Source of the DNA: an uncultured Bacteroides sp.
Lineage (GTDB): Bacteria > Bacteroidota > Bacteroidia > Bacteroidales > Bacteroidaceae
Reading direction: 5' to 3'
Assembly: GCF_963678425.1 (NCBI RefSeq)
Contig: NZ_OY782853.1
Location: 372,001-436,000, forward strand
Length of the DNA: 64,000 nt
In this document: positions 1-8,669 of the stretch, piece after piece
How positions within the stretch are numbered: the stretch's first letter is position 1
Layout of the letters: each line of letters begins with the position of its first letter
Program-made: the position numbers and the translations under genes
The notes under the pieces: generated by a model
What the model was told of the DNA's origin: nothing
The model's input: the letters and a program-made list of their open reading frames with translations, nothing else
The model's database searches: none

Positions 1-443
1 CCTAAGAAGCGGGAAAGGCGCATAAGAAATACTAAATGAAAGTTGGCATAACCTTTATCCTGTTCATCAAGCCATTGAATAGAATAAACCAAATAAGCAA
101 ACAAAGGGCGGTTCTCAGCCTCTTCCCGAATCGCACGATAAAGAAACTCTGCAATAAAAAGAGCGATAGCAGATTTATACGGATCATATGGTAGTGAAGA
201 GAATGGATAATAAGATTTGGCTTCCTTCACACGATGAAGATTAGAAGTCGGGCGATAATCAGCTTCCAGTTCAATAATTGAAAGAGGCTGAAAGAGAACT
301 GATTTTACTGCTGATTTCTTTGACCGGGGAAGATTCACCAGAAAAGAAGCCCGCCCGGACAACTCAGTATATATCTCTACAATATTAGAAGTATCATTGT
401 ATTTAATAGAATAAAGAACAATTCCAATGGTTTTTTGCAGCAT
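1..443 (-). CDS. recO: DNA repair protein RecO (3' part outside the window)
   Basis: RecO acts with RecR and RecF to load RecA on gapped DNA and to anneal SSB-coated single strands. The minus-strand frame opens at an ATG at 443 and stays open to the window edge, giving about 147 N-terminal residues. It begins MLQKTIGIVLYSIKYNDTS, followed by the OB-fold-type start of RecO (strands around residues 1-80, including LSGRASFLVNLPRS), then the helical part (SAIALFIAEFLYRAIREE). The C-terminal part is missing. It is divergent from the tRNA-Glu/rpsT unit, as commonly seen in Bacteroides. A good promoter lies 37-68 bp upstream. The assignment rests on the N-terminal pattern plus neighbourhood. Confidence 0.85.
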   Translation of the reverse strand, partial: MLQKTIGIVLYSIKYNDTSNIVEIYTELSGRASFLVNLPRSKKSAVKSVLFQPLSIIELEADYRPTSNLHRVKEAKSYYPFSSLPYDPYKSAIALFIAEFLYRAIREEAENRPLFAYLVYSIQWLDEQDKGYANFHLVFLMRLSRFL

Positions 444-479
444 AATTCACTTCTGTTCCTTACTTTTAATTTAGAAAAA

Positions 480-511
480 CAAAGCTACAAAAAAAAGAAT
501 AGAACTACAAA
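480..511 (-). promoter_or_regulatory. Bacteroides-type promoter for recO
   Basis: Read on the minus strand, TAGCTTTG (480-487) matches the -7 consensus TAnnTTTG, and a TTTG (508-511) lies 20 bp upstream as the -33 box. It faces recO. Confidence 0.6.
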
Positions 512-644
512 TTTATGGTTTACATAAAATCAGGAAAAGAAAAATATAAAAAAAATAGCGCATTTATAAAGTTGATAATCAGAGGATAAAGCTCCATAAA
601 TAAAGCTATCAGGCAAAATCTAGAAAACTTTTTTGCCGGAATAT

Positions 645-675
645 TTTGCAGATTCAAAAATAGTCTCTATCTTTG
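645..675 (+). promoter_or_regulatory. Bacteroides-type promoter for tRNA-Glu and probably rpsT
   Basis: A TTTG at 645-648 and TATCTTTG at 668-675 fit the -33/-7 consensus with exactly 19 bp between. Transcription would begin shortly before the tRNA at 730. No separate promoter is visible between the tRNA and rpsT, so both may be on one transcript. Confidence 0.65.
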
Positions 676-729
676 CATCCGCAATCAGGAAATACATTGA
701 TTGCCAAACAACAAATGTTTGACCACAAT

Positions 730-801
730 GGCCCGTTCGTCTATCGGTTAGGACGTTAGATTTTCATTCTAGAAAGGGGGGTTCGACTCCCCCACGGGCT
801 A
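730..801 (+). tRNA. tRNA-Glu, anticodon TTC
   Basis: A full cloverleaf is visible. The acceptor stem GGCCCGT (730-736) pairs with ACGGGCT (794-800) with one G-U. The anticodon loop TTTTCAT gives anticodon TTC. The T arm GGGGGTTCGACTCCCCC is perfect. The discriminator is A801 and CCA is not encoded. It lies 48 bp before rpsT. Confidence 0.95.
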
Positions 802-849
802 CAAAGTTAAAAATATAAATTCAAAGAATTAAAAGATTAGTCGGAAAAA

Positions 850-1104
850 ATGGCAAATCACAAATCATCAATCAAGAGAATTAGACAAGCTGAGACGAAA
901 AGACTTCATAACAGATATTATGGTAAGACCATGAGAAATGCTATAAGAAAACTTCGTGCTACTACTGATAAGTCAGAAGCTACAGCAATGTATCCAAGTG
1001 TTACTAAAATGGTCGATAAGTTAGCAAAAACAAACGTTATTCATAAGAATAAGGCTAACAACTTAAAGTCTAAATTAGCTGTTTACATCAACAAGCTTGC
1101 TTAA
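850..1104 (+). CDS. rpsT: 30S ribosomal protein S20
   Basis: Small basic 84-residue protein that binds 16S rRNA in the 30S subunit. It begins MANHKSSIKRIRQAETKRLHN, the standard S20 start (MANxKSAxKRIR), and continues as long lysine/arginine-rich helices (NKANNLKSKLAVYINKLA at the end). The length matches the family. It lies downstream of tRNA-Glu and upstream of gyrB and is followed by a hairpin terminator. Confidence 0.97.
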   Translation: MANHKSSIKRIRQAETKRLHNRYYGKTMRNAIRKLRATTDKSEATAMYPSVTKMVDKLAKTNVIHKNKANNLKSKLAVYINKLA

Positions 1105-1138
1105 TACAGAGAATTAAAGTACATTCTTTATATATCTA

Positions 1139-1167
1139 TAAGGTCGGGTTATTTATCCGGCCTTTTG
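1139..1167 (+). terminator. Intrinsic terminator after rpsT
   Basis: AAGGTCGGG and TCCGGCCTT form a stem of about 9 bp (one G-U) around a TTATTTA loop, followed by TTTT. It ends the tRNA-Glu/rpsT transcript. Confidence 0.75.
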
Positions 1168-1258
1168 TGTATGTGTATATGGCCTGGAAAGCTAAATAAA
1201 AAAGCGTAACGAGGTGAAAATTAGGCAAATTAAAGTGGCAGGAACCAATTAAAATCAC

Positions 1259-1266
1259 TATATTTG
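1259..1266 (+). promoter_or_regulatory. -7 promoter element of gyrB
   Basis: TATATTTG matches TAnnTTTG and lies 27 bp before the gyrB ATG at 1294. No convincing -33 TTTG is seen at the expected distance. It overlaps the TTG that would otherwise extend the gyrB frame upstream, which argues for starting gyrB at 1294. Confidence 0.5.
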
Positions 1267-1293
1267 CTTTGTTTAAATAATTACAGATTAAAT

Positions 1294-3252
1294 ATGACTG
1301 AAGAACAAATAGCGAATAATGATTCAATGTATTCCGCGGACAGTATTCAGGTACTAGAAGGGCTGGAAGCTGTTAGAAAGCGCCCTGCAATGTACATTGG
1401 AGACACCGGTTTAAAAGGTTTACACCATTTAGTATATGAGGTTGTTGATAACTCAATCGACGAAGCCTTGGCAGGCTATTGTGACCACATAGAAGTTTAC
1501 ATCAACGAAGACAATTCCGTCACCGTTCAAGATAACGGCCGTGGTATCCCAGTTGATTTTCACGAAAAAGAGCAAAAATCAGCACTTGAAGTTGTTATGA
1601 CTGTGCTTCACGCCGGTGGTAAATTTGACAAAGGCTCTTACAAAGTATCCGGTGGTTTACACGGTGTGGGTGTATCCTGCGTTAATGCCCTTTCAACCTT
1701 ACTGGTTGCACAGGTTGCAAGAGGCGGGGAATTATTCCAGCAAGAATATTCCTGCGGTATCCCAAAAGAAGCTGTTAAGGTTGTAGGAACAACAGACAAG
1801 ACTGGAACACGCGTAACTTTCCACCCGGATGGATCTATCTTTACTGTAACAGAATACAAATATGATATTCTTGCAACCCGTATGCGTGAACTCGCATACC
1901 TGAACGCAGGACTTACTATCACGCTGACTGATCTTCGTGTTAAGAACGAAGACGGAAGTTTCAAGAACGAAACTTTTCACTCAGTAGAAGGTCTAAAAGA
2001 ATTTGTTCGGTTTGTTGATTCCTCACGTGAAAAACTTATCAACGATGTAATCTACATCAACACAGAGAAGCAAGGTACTCCTGTAGAAGTGGCAATCGTT
2101 TATAACACTTCCTATACTGAGAATATCCACTCATATGTTAACAATATCAATACCATAGAAGGTGGTACTCACCTTGCCGGTTTCCGTCGCGCACTGACCC
2201 GTACGCTAAAGAAATACGCTGAAGACTCCAAGCTCCTTGAGAAACTAAAAGTAGAAATTTCCGGAGATGACTTCCGTGAAGGACTAACTGCTGTTATTTC
2301 TATCAAAGTGCAAGAACCTCAGTTCGAAGGACAAACTAAGACTAAGTTAGGTAATAACGAGGTAATGGGTGCAGTAGATCAAGCTGTGGGTGAAGCTCTG
2401 ACTAATTATCTTGAGGAACATCCAAGAGAAGCCAAAATGATTGTAGACAAGGTTATTCTTGCTGCTACAGCCCGTCATGCTGCCCGCAAAGCACGTGAAA
2501 TGGTACAACGGAAATCACCAATGTCCGGAGGAGGACTTCCCGGTAAACTGGCCGACTGCTCTGACAAAGACCCTGATAGATGTGAGATTTTCCTCGTCGA
2601 GGGAGATTCTGCAGGGGGTACAGCCAAGCAAGGTCGTAACCGTGCATTTCAGGCAATCCTGCCGCTCCGTGGTAAGATTCTGAACGTAGAGAAAGCAATG
2701 CGTCATAAAGCTTATGAAAGCGAAGAAATTCGCAATATATACACAGCTTTGGGAGTAAGTATTGGTACAGAAGATGACTCTCAGGAAGCAAATATTTCAA
2801 AACTACGCTATAAGAAGATTATAATCATGACCGATGCCGACGTCGATGGTGCTCACATCGACACACTTATCATGACTTTCTTCTTCCGCTTTATGCCTCA
2901 GCTTATTCAAAACGGATATCTTTATATCGCCAACCCACCATTATACTTGTGTAAAAAAGGTAAGGTTGAAGAATATTGCTGGACAGAAGAGCAACGCCAG
3001 AAATTTATTGCAACTTACGGAGGTGGTTCTGAAAACGCTATTCACACTCAACGCTACAAAGGTTTGGGAGAAATGAACGCTCAGCAGCTTTGGGATACAA
3101 CAATGGATCCAGGCCAGCGAACTTTACGTCAGGTAAATATTGACAATGCTGCCGAAGTTGATTATGTTTTCTCTATGCTAATGGGTGAAGATGTGGGTCC
3201 TCGTAGAGAGTTTATTGAAGATAACGCAACTTATGCTAACATTGACGCATAA
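1294..3252 (+). CDS. gyrB: DNA gyrase subunit B
   Basis: ATPase subunit of type II topoisomerase, which introduces negative supercoils with GyrA. 652 residues from ATG 1294 (MTEEQIANNDSMYSADS); the frame is open from a TTG at 1264, but that overlaps the promoter. Visible elements are the GHKL ATPase domain (VVDNSIDEALAG with catalytic Glu and Asn, VQDNGRGIPVD, GLHGVGVSCVNAL), the transducer domain, and the TOPRIM domain (FLVEGDSAGGTAKQGR; DADVDGAHIDTL with the metal-binding Asp pair). The C-terminal gyrase motif YKGLGEMNAQQLWDTTM is also present. The length is typical of short GyrB proteins without the E. coli insertion. Monocistronic between terminators. Confidence 0.97.
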   Translation: MTEEQIANNDSMYSADSIQVLEGLEAVRKRPAMYIGDTGLKGLHHLVYEVVDNSIDEALAGYCDHIEVYINEDNSVTVQDNGRGIPVDFHEKEQKSALEVVMTVLHAGGKFDKGSYKVSGGLHGVGVSCVNALSTLLVAQVARGGELFQQEYSCGIPKEAVKVVGTTDKTGTRVTFHPDGSIFTVTEYKYDILATRMRELAYLNAGLTITLTDLRVKNEDGSFKNETFHSVEGLKEFVRFVDSSREKLINDVIYINTEKQGTPVEVAIVYNTSYTENIHSYVNNINTIEGGTHLAGFRRALTRTLKKYAEDSKLLEKLKVEISGDDFREGLTAVISIKVQEPQFEGQTKTKLGNNEVMGAVDQAVGEALTNYLEEHPREAKMIVDKVILAATARHAARKAREMVQRKSPMSGGGLPGKLADCSDKDPDRCEIFLVEGDSAGGTAKQGRNRAFQAILPLRGKILNVEKAMRHKAYESEEIRNIYTALGVSIGTEDDSQEANISKLRYKKIIIMTDADVDGAHIDTLIMTFFFRFMPQLIQNGYLYIANPPLYLCKKGKVEEYCWTEEQRQKFIATYGGGSENAIHTQRYKGLGEMNAQQLWDTTMDPGQRTLRQVNIDNAAEVDYVFSMLMGEDVGPRREFIEDNATYANIDA

Positions 3253-3267
3253 ATTGTTCATCATACA

Positions 3268-3315
3268 AAAGAGAGAGAGGCTATTCCTGTTTAGAATAGC
3301 CTCTCTCTCTTTTTA
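3268..3315. terminator. Bidirectional terminator between gyrB and the flavodoxin gene
   Basis: A perfect 16-bp stem (3271-3286 with 3294-3309), 7-nt loop, with T-tracts on the plus side and A residues upstream that give Ts on the minus strand. It sits between convergent genes. Confidence 0.85.
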
Positions 3316-3330
3316 TAGCATATTGTTGTT

Positions 3331-3816
3331 TTAGCTTTGCATCTTTTCCACGAAAAGATCAATTGCCTGTTCATTGATGTTAGAAACAGAGGTAGTAGTC
3401 TTCATCAGCTTCTTGATTATCAACCGGTCAATGAAGTTCATCTTTTCAAGGAGAAACTCGCCACCCATAAATCCCCTTACTTTGGAATGACGGAGTAACT
3501 CTTCGGGAAAAGAACGATCCATCTCCTCCTGCTGTTTCACAGAATCAGGTTCCATTCCACAAAGAAAGAGCCCCACTTCTCTGACAGCGAACAACGACAC
3601 ATGATTAACAGCCAGGAACTCCTTAAACTTCTTCTTCGCAGTGCCTGTATAAACAGAACTTCCCACAATAATGCGATCGTAAAAAGAAAGATCCGGAGAT
3701 TGATCCTCATTCAAGTCAATCATGGTAACCTCATCATCAGTCAAACGAGCCCCTATCATTCCGGCAACTTTCTTTGTTGTTCCGTATTTTGAAAGATAGA
3801 TAATAGCTGTTTTCAT
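3331..3816 (-). CDS. Flavodoxin-domain protein (HemG-like)
   Basis: 161-residue FMN-binding flavodoxin-like protein. The N terminus MKTAIIYLSKYGTTKKVA carries the phosphate-binding loop (SKYGTT, residues 9-14). YDRIIVGSSVYTGTAKKKF (around 46-64) is the second flavin loop. The set resembles the flavodoxin_5 group that includes menaquinone-dependent protoporphyrinogen oxidase HemG and related redox proteins. The substrate cannot be read from sequence. It is third in a leftward series after gpmI and the DUF3109 gene (20-bp gap), so it is probably co-transcribed. Confidence 0.8.
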   Translation of the reverse strand: MKTAIIYLSKYGTTKKVAGMIGARLTDDEVTMIDLNEDQSPDLSFYDRIIVGSSVYTGTAKKKFKEFLAVNHVSLFAVREVGLFLCGMEPDSVKQQEEMDRSFPEELLRHSKVRGFMGGEFLLEKMNFIDRLIIKKLMKTTTSVSNINEQAIDLFVEKMQS

Positions 3817-3836
3817 AATTACACTTTATTTTAGAA

Positions 3837-4418
3837 TCAGATCAGTCCTCTGTCCTTCAGTTCTTCAGCCGCAATTTCAAGCTCTGTATACCAATCTTCT
3901 CCGAATTTACGGATAAGAGGTTCCTTCAGGAACTTGTAAACCGGCACATCCTCCTTTTCTCCAAGAAGAACAGCCGCCTTGCATACACTCCAACGATGAT
4001 AATTCACCGCTCTGAACTCGGAATAATTCTGCACACGGATGGGATAAAGATGACAGGAAACAGGTTTGTAGAAATCAACCTTTCCTTCACGATAAGCCTT
4101 TTCGATGGCGCAATAGCAGCATCCTTTCTCATCATAACAAGTAAAGACACAATCCTTTCCATTTACAATGGAAGTAACCAGGTCTCCGTCCTCGTCTTTA
4201 TAGCAAACACCCTGCTTTTCTATTATAGCCTGAGCTTCAGGAGAAAGGTCCTTCCAGATAACCGGAAGGACTTTCTTTAATTGTTCTACCTCCGACTCTT
4301 CCAATGGCGCACCGGCATCACCCTCAATGCAACATTCACCTTTACAGGCATCAAGGTTGCACAGGAATTTCTCCTTAAAAACATCCAGGCTGATGATGGT
4401 ATCGTCTATTTGAATCAT
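3837..4418 (-). CDS. DUF3109 family protein, cysteine-rich
   Basis: 193 residues with many cysteines arranged as in zinc or Fe-S clusters: CNLDACKGECCIEGDAG near the N terminus, then CVFTCYDEKGCCYC and CHLYPIR in the middle, and WSVCKAAV. This pattern is that of DUF3109, related to the YkgJ-type cysteine cluster proteins; no biochemical role is established. It starts 7 bp after gpmI stops, so translation is likely linked to gpmI. Confidence 0.8.
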   Translation of the reverse strand: MIQIDDTIISLDVFKEKFLCNLDACKGECCIEGDAGAPLEESEVEQLKKVLPVIWKDLSPEAQAIIEKQGVCYKDEDGDLVTSIVNGKDCVFTCYDEKGCCYCAIEKAYREGKVDFYKPVSCHLYPIRVQNYSEFRAVNYHRWSVCKAAVLLGEKEDVPVYKFLKEPLIRKFGEDWYTELEIAAEELKDRGLI

Positions 4419-4425
4419 TTGTATA

Positions 4426-5940
4426 TTATTTAATAAGTACGCTACCTGTCATTTCTTTTGGTGCATCCAATCCAATGATATTCAGGATAGTTGGAGCAAC
4501 ATCGGCCAAACGACCATCAGATACTTGCGCATCTTTGTTTTCTGTAACGTAGATACATGGAACAGGATTCAAAGAGTGAGCAGTGTTTGCAGAACCATCT
4601 TCGTTTACAGCGTTGTCAGCATTACCGTGATCGGCAATGATAATTGCTTCGTAACCGTTAGCCTTAGCAGCTTCAATAGTTTCTTTCACGCAATTATCTA
4701 CAGCAGTAACAGCTTTCTGGATAGCTTCGTAAACACCAGTGTGGCCTACCATGTCACCGTTAGCATAGTTCACTACGATAAAATCGAATTTATTCTTGTT
4801 GATTTCAGCCACCAAAGCATCTTTCACCTCGTAAGCGCTCATTTCCGGTTTCAAGTCGTAAGTAGCCACTTTCGGAGAGTTAATCAATACACGCTCTTCA
4901 CCTTCAAACGGAGTTTCGCGTCCACCATTAAAGAAGAAAGTAACGTGAGCATACTTTTCAGTTTCAGCAATGTGAAGCTGAGTTTTCTTCTGAGAAGAAA
5001 GATATTCACCCAAAGTATTCTGAACGTTATCCTTGTCAAACAAGATATGAACACCCTTGAAAGAAGAATCATAAGGAGTCATGCAATAATATTGTAATCC
5101 TGGTACAGTCTTCATTCCAGCCTCAGGCATATCCTGTTGAGTAAGCACTGCAGTAAGTTCCTTAGCACGGTCATTACGATAGTTAAAGAAGATAACTACA
5201 TCGCCCTCCTTAATTCTTCCGTCTACACCAGCATTAACGATTGGTTTGATGAACTCGTCAGTAACATCAGCATCGTAAGACTCCTGCATAGCAGAAACCA
5301 TGCAATCAGCTTTCTTACCTGTTGCGTTAACCAACAAATCATAAGCCTCTTTCACACGTTCCCAACGTTTGTCGCGGTCCATTGCATAATAACGGCCAAT
5401 GATTGTAGCAATCTTAGCTGTAGTCTTCTTGCACTGAGCATCCAGTTGTTCAATAAAACCTTTACCACTTCTTGGGTCAGTATCACGACCATCCATGAAA
5501 CAGTGGATAAATGTATTTTCAATAGCATATTCTTTTGCTATTTCAGTCAGTTTGAAAAGGTGATCAAGAGAACTGTGCACACCACCGTCTGAAGCCAGCC
5601 CCATAAGGTGAACAGACTTACCGTTCTCCTTTGCATAAGTAAAAGCAGCAACCACTTCAGGATTCTGCATAATTGTATTTTCACGGCAAGCCTTGTTTAT
5701 TTTCACCAAATCCTGGTAAACAACGCGTCCTGCACCAATATTTAAGTGACCCACTTCAGAGTTACCCATCTGTCCGTCAGGCAATCCAACGTTCTCACCA
5801 CTAGCTTCCAGGCGAGAGTTTGGGTATGTTTTTACTAAATAATCCCAGTAAGGAGTGGGAGTGTTAAAGATAACATCTGCATTTGATTGGTTTCCAATTC
5901 CCCAACCATCAAGAATCATTAAAAGGGCTTTCTTGCTCAT
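4426..5940 (-). CDS. gpmI: 2,3-bisphosphoglycerate-independent phosphoglycerate mutase
   Basis: Interconverts 3- and 2-phosphoglycerate in glycolysis and gluconeogenesis using two Mn ions and a phosphoserine intermediate. 504 residues, the usual length. ALLMILDGWGIG (residues 5-16) holds the first metal-binding Asp. GQMGNSEVGHLNIGAGR carries the catalytic serine (Ser61). GRDTDPRSG and the C-terminal IIIADHGNADN and NTAHSLNPVP motifs complete the alkaline-phosphatase-fold metal sites. First gene of a three-gene leftward series, with a -7 element 38 bp upstream. Confidence 0.97.
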   Translation of the reverse strand: MSKKALLMILDGWGIGNQSNADVIFNTPTPYWDYLVKTYPNSRLEASGENVGLPDGQMGNSEVGHLNIGAGRVVYQDLVKINKACRENTIMQNPEVVAAFTYAKENGKSVHLMGLASDGGVHSSLDHLFKLTEIAKEYAIENTFIHCFMDGRDTDPRSGKGFIEQLDAQCKKTTAKIATIIGRYYAMDRDKRWERVKEAYDLLVNATGKKADCMVSAMQESYDADVTDEFIKPIVNAGVDGRIKEGDVVIFFNYRNDRAKELTAVLTQQDMPEAGMKTVPGLQYYCMTPYDSSFKGVHILFDKDNVQNTLGEYLSSQKKTQLHIAETEKYAHVTFFFNGGRETPFEGEERVLINSPKVATYDLKPEMSAYEVKDALVAEINKNKFDFIVVNYANGDMVGHTGVYEAIQKAVTAVDNCVKETIEAAKANGYEAIIIADHGNADNAVNEDGSANTAHSLNPVPCIYVTENKDAQVSDGRLADVAPTILNIIGLDAPKEMTGSVLIK

Positions 5941-5977
5941 ACTATTAATTATTTAAATTACTATCTGTTTTCGGGCG

Positions 5978-5985
5978 CAAAGGTA
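5978..5985 (-). promoter_or_regulatory. -7 promoter element of gpmI
   Basis: Minus-strand TACCTTTG matches TAnnTTTG, 38 bp before the gpmI ATG. No -33 box at 19-20 bp is convincing. Confidence 0.5.
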
Positions 5986-6009
5986 CGAAAAAAAGCAATT
6001 AAGTGGTGA

Positions 6010-6043
6010 GTTTTAGTACTCATTCACATTATAATACAAGAAA
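6010..6043. repeat. Short repeat at the left edge of the accessory island, copy 1
   Basis: A stretch containing GTACTCATTCACATTA is repeated in the same orientation at 11119-11152, with matching flanking bases (GTTTT before, AATACA after). It lies just outside gpmI, where the core genome gives way to the Rhs island. Confidence 0.6.
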
Positions 6044-6111
6044 GGTTATTGGTTAAACTATATCATTATACATTTGTTATAGTAATTCTACATAAATATC
6101 CTATATACAAG

Positions 6112-6768
6112 TTACCAAATTAACCCCCAATAAATAATTATGCCCTTTTTCTCATTTATACATATCCCTTTTGAATATCCATTTTTCCAACCAACAGGCA
6201 TATAATTTAACGGATACAGCCCCTTCCAATAATGACCCGGTTTTGAATCTAATATATAAATTAAAAAATCTCTTGACAGCCCACATTTTGTATTGTTTGA
6301 ATATATATCTTCTGTTTTAATAACATCTCCTGGTGCCGAGTTATCAGATGTTTCAAAAAAAGGTAAAGGGTAATAATATTTTTTATTTATATAAATATTG
6401 TCATAAAAAGTTTTATCATCAGACATACTTCTTATTGCCTCTAATTTTACTATGGTAAGACAACTATCGGACGGTTCATATTTTGCTAAATATTTTTCTC
6501 CAATTTGTTTTTTCAATTTTAAAACTTTATCTTTTCCAAATTCAAAAAGCATATAGTAAATGCATTGGCTAGTAGTGTCAATTGTTATTGCTCTAGTAAT
6601 TGGCAAACGATCTATTTCTTTTGGGAAATGTGCAACTAAAAATGGAGGCATTTCTCTTAATTCATTTCGATAATCTCTATTGGCATAACAAAGGCCTGGA
6701 CCACTATTTTTTTTCTCATTACATCCCCAAATAATTAAGAAGATAAATATTAAATAACAATTTTTCAT
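6112..6768 (-). CDS. Lipoprotein of unknown function (copy A1), candidate immunity protein
   Basis: 218 residues. MKNCYLIFIFLIIWGCNEKK is a lipoprotein signal peptide with lipobox IWGC (Cys16). The mature part has no recognised domain; it contains several Tyr/Trp-rich stretches (DSKPGHYWKGLYPLNYMP). A second copy at 10190-10846 differs at about 16 positions (about 93% identity), nearly all in the N-terminal half. Its ATG is preceded 44 bp upstream by a small Rhs-core scar, so it occupies the position of an immunity gene behind a lost Rhs tip. The immunity role is inferred from position only. Confidence 0.7.
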   Translation of the reverse strand: MKNCYLIFIFLIIWGCNEKKNSGPGLCYANRDYRNELREMPPFLVAHFPKEIDRLPITRAITIDTTSQCIYYMLFEFGKDKVLKLKKQIGEKYLAKYEPSDSCLTIVKLEAIRSMSDDKTFYDNIYINKKYYYPLPFFETSDNSAPGDVIKTEDIYSNNTKCGLSRDFLIYILDSKPGHYWKGLYPLNYMPVGWKNGYSKGICINEKKGIIIYWGLIW

Positions 6769-6811
6769 TTATGTAATAATTTTAACAAACATACTAATAA
6801 TAAAATACCAC

Positions 6812-6835
6812 TGTGCCCAATAATCATATAAATCC
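6812..6835 (-). pseudogene. Rhs-core scar (LDLYDYGAR motif region)
   Basis: ATAATCATATAAATCC and neighbouring bases match the part of the Rhs core that encodes LDLYDYGAR in the intact genes (for example near 24170). The minus-strand reading is SDLYDYWAQ. Only about 24 bp remain. Confidence 0.4.
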
Positions 6836-6906
6836 GATCTGTTCCTTCGATTAAAAACAAAAGCTCTTTTCTCCTTCTTATATCACCATAAAATATATTT
6901 GTATTT

Positions 6907-7284
6907 CTACATTTCAGCACTAAGGTCTTTCGCAAATTCATTAATATTGACTACAAATCCAGATTTACCTTTAATAGAGAAAACATTTATTAACCAATTG
7001 TTTTTTTCAATCATGTCAATTATATCCTCTTCAAATTCTTCAACAGTTATCTCTTTAACAGAAAAACTTCCCCATTCATCAACTGCATTGTTCTCCGCAA
7101 ACTCAGAAGCAAACCAAACTGATAAAACAGCACTGCTTTCAACATCTGCTATTGCAAAATTTCCATTGTCATCAACAAGGGTGTACATTCTTTCAGAGTC
7201 TGCAACTCGTTTTATAAAATATTCATAGCGTTGGAAAGCTTCCAGTTGAGATACAGCTTCGATCTCTTTATTTGTTATCTTCAT
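6907..7284 (-). CDS. DUF2750 domain protein
   Basis: About 125 residues if translation starts at ATG 7284 (MKITNKEIEAVSQLEAFQRY); the frame is open to 7344, but the extra 20 residues do not resemble the family. YEYFIKRVADSERMYTLVDD followed by VLSVWFASEFAE and a C-terminal FEEDIIDMIEKNNWLINVF/VVNINEFAKDL matches the DUF2750 pattern (RYEHFIKRVADWEEVW...PVWP...YAE). No signal peptide, so cytoplasmic. DUF2750 has no known activity. Its position among small genes of the Rhs island suggests an immunity-type role, which is inference. Confidence 0.6.
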   Translation of the reverse strand: MKITNKEIEAVSQLEAFQRYEYFIKRVADSERMYTLVDDNGNFAIADVESSAVLSVWFASEFAENNAVDEWGSFSVKEITVEEFEEDIIDMIEKNNWLINVFSIKGKSGFVVNINEFAKDLSAEM

Positions 7285-7358
7285 AATTGGGATCTTCTCT
7301 ATTTTTTTTCCATTATAATCATACTGATGTTGTCTTCTATGCAAAAGTCTTTAACTAA

Positions 7359-7877
7359 TTATTTATGTAAACTATGTTTAAGCATTTCAAGACGAACTAT
7401 ATAAGTATATTTTCCTCGTCTTACTTCTGTGACCCAGTCATCATGATGAGCTTCGTGTAAAGCCTGTTGGTTCAACCTCAGGATCTCATCTATCCACTTA
7501 ATATCCTTTTTATTAGTTGAAACATCACTATATTTTAAAGACATATCTATAACACGGCGAAGGAGAGTATTTATTATTTCTATTTCATATATCTCAACAC
7601 TGTCATTTTCAACAACAATTATATCAAATGGGGCACCAGTACCTTCTGAACTAAATGAATACATTGAGATTTGATTTGAGTTTAAACCTTCTACCAATTC
7701 TCTTATTACTATCTTCTCTTCCAATTCTTTCTCAGATGCAACATCAATCTTGACTCCTATCAAAGAATAATAGTCTTTAATTTTTTTATATATTTCAGGA
7801 TCAAGTGTTTGAGCTCTTGCATCAATTGTTATACATGACATAGAAGCAAAAACCAGAATTATTAATATCTTTTTCAT
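7359..7877 (-). CDS. Secreted hypothetical protein
   Basis: 172 residues with a Sec signal peptide (MKKILIILVFASMSCITIDARAQ, probable cleavage after ARAQ). The mature part is acidic and largely helical (EKELEEKIVIRELVEGLN; NTLLRRVIDMSL; LNQQALHEAHHDDW). No family recognised. It precedes the DUF2750 gene with a 74-bp gap. It starts about 50 bp after a short open stretch that could be the end of a lost Rhs tip, so it may be an orphan periplasmic immunity protein. Confidence 0.6.
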   Translation of the reverse strand: MKKILIILVFASMSCITIDARAQTLDPEIYKKIKDYYSLIGVKIDVASEKELEEKIVIRELVEGLNSNQISMYSFSSEGTGAPFDIIVVENDSVEIYEIEIINTLLRRVIDMSLKYSDVSTNKKDIKWIDEILRLNQQALHEAHHDDWVTEVRRGKYTYIVRLEMLKHSLHK

Positions 7878-8046
7878 GGCAATATTTGATTATTTCTACC
7901 TTCAGTCTAGATTTAGGAGTCTCCTTTATTGCTCAATCTCAACCGCATTAGGTCCTACTCCCTTTTTCTTATTATCCAATTATCGTTCAAAATTATATCT
8001 CGTAAGATATATGATTTAATAAACAGTTTCTTACCCTATTACCTCA

Positions 8047-8418
8047 TCAACATCCATATTGCTTAGGTACATAGTTATATATATGAATCATACTATCAAT
8101 TATAAATAACATTGATAGTAAGATGTAAATTAAAAGCTGATACATTATAATTCTAATTTTACTGATCTTAATAGAAAATAAATATTCTAACAGCAAATTT
8201 AAAAGCCATAAAATTAAAATACTGATTAATATTATTACAAAATCACCTAGTAACTTTTCTCCCAAATACTCCATAGGATAATTAAACACTTTATCTTTCA
8301 ACATGTAGGGTGTGGCAAGAGTAAACCATGAAGATATAAATAGTATCAACAGAATAGGAATACTTAAAATAATATTAACTATATATATTACAACTATTTT
8401 AGTTTTTGCTTTCATCAA
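8047..8418 (-). CDS. Small membrane protein, three predicted helices
   Basis: 123 residues. Hydrophobic segments lie at about 8-30, 60-82 and 90-112, separated by short charged loops; the last residues are YVPKQYGC. Unrecognised family. Small polytopic proteins of this kind stand directly behind Rhs tips elsewhere in this island (11214-11540 and 22996-23394), so an orphan immunity gene is the leading guess. Start is ATG 8418 or 8415 (MM). Confidence 0.55.
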   Translation of the reverse strand: MMKAKTKIVVIYIVNIILSIPILLILFISSWFTLATPYMLKDKVFNYPMEYLGEKLLGDFVIILISILILWLLNLLLEYLFSIKISKIRIIMYQLLIYILLSMLFIIDSMIHIYNYVPKQYGC

Positions 8419-8669
8419 TATTTACTTATTTAGTCGTTAGCTGTTTTATTTAGAATAATACTTTTCATTTTTTGCGTGCATAGAATATAACACTCGAACC
8501 AAATCATTTTTTGATTATAATAGTACATCTAATTACATTTTACTATTTTATAATAACCAAAGCTTCAATAGGCCGATCCAATCTATATGTTTTCCCATAA
8601 TGAAAACTGATACACCTATAGAATTTATATTTCTATAGAAATCCAACGAAATAACAGACAATAAAGTTA

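Noticed and set aside
1264..1293. Longer gyrB start at TTG 1264
   Set aside because: It overlaps the TAnnTTTG promoter element, and the family start fits ATG 1294.
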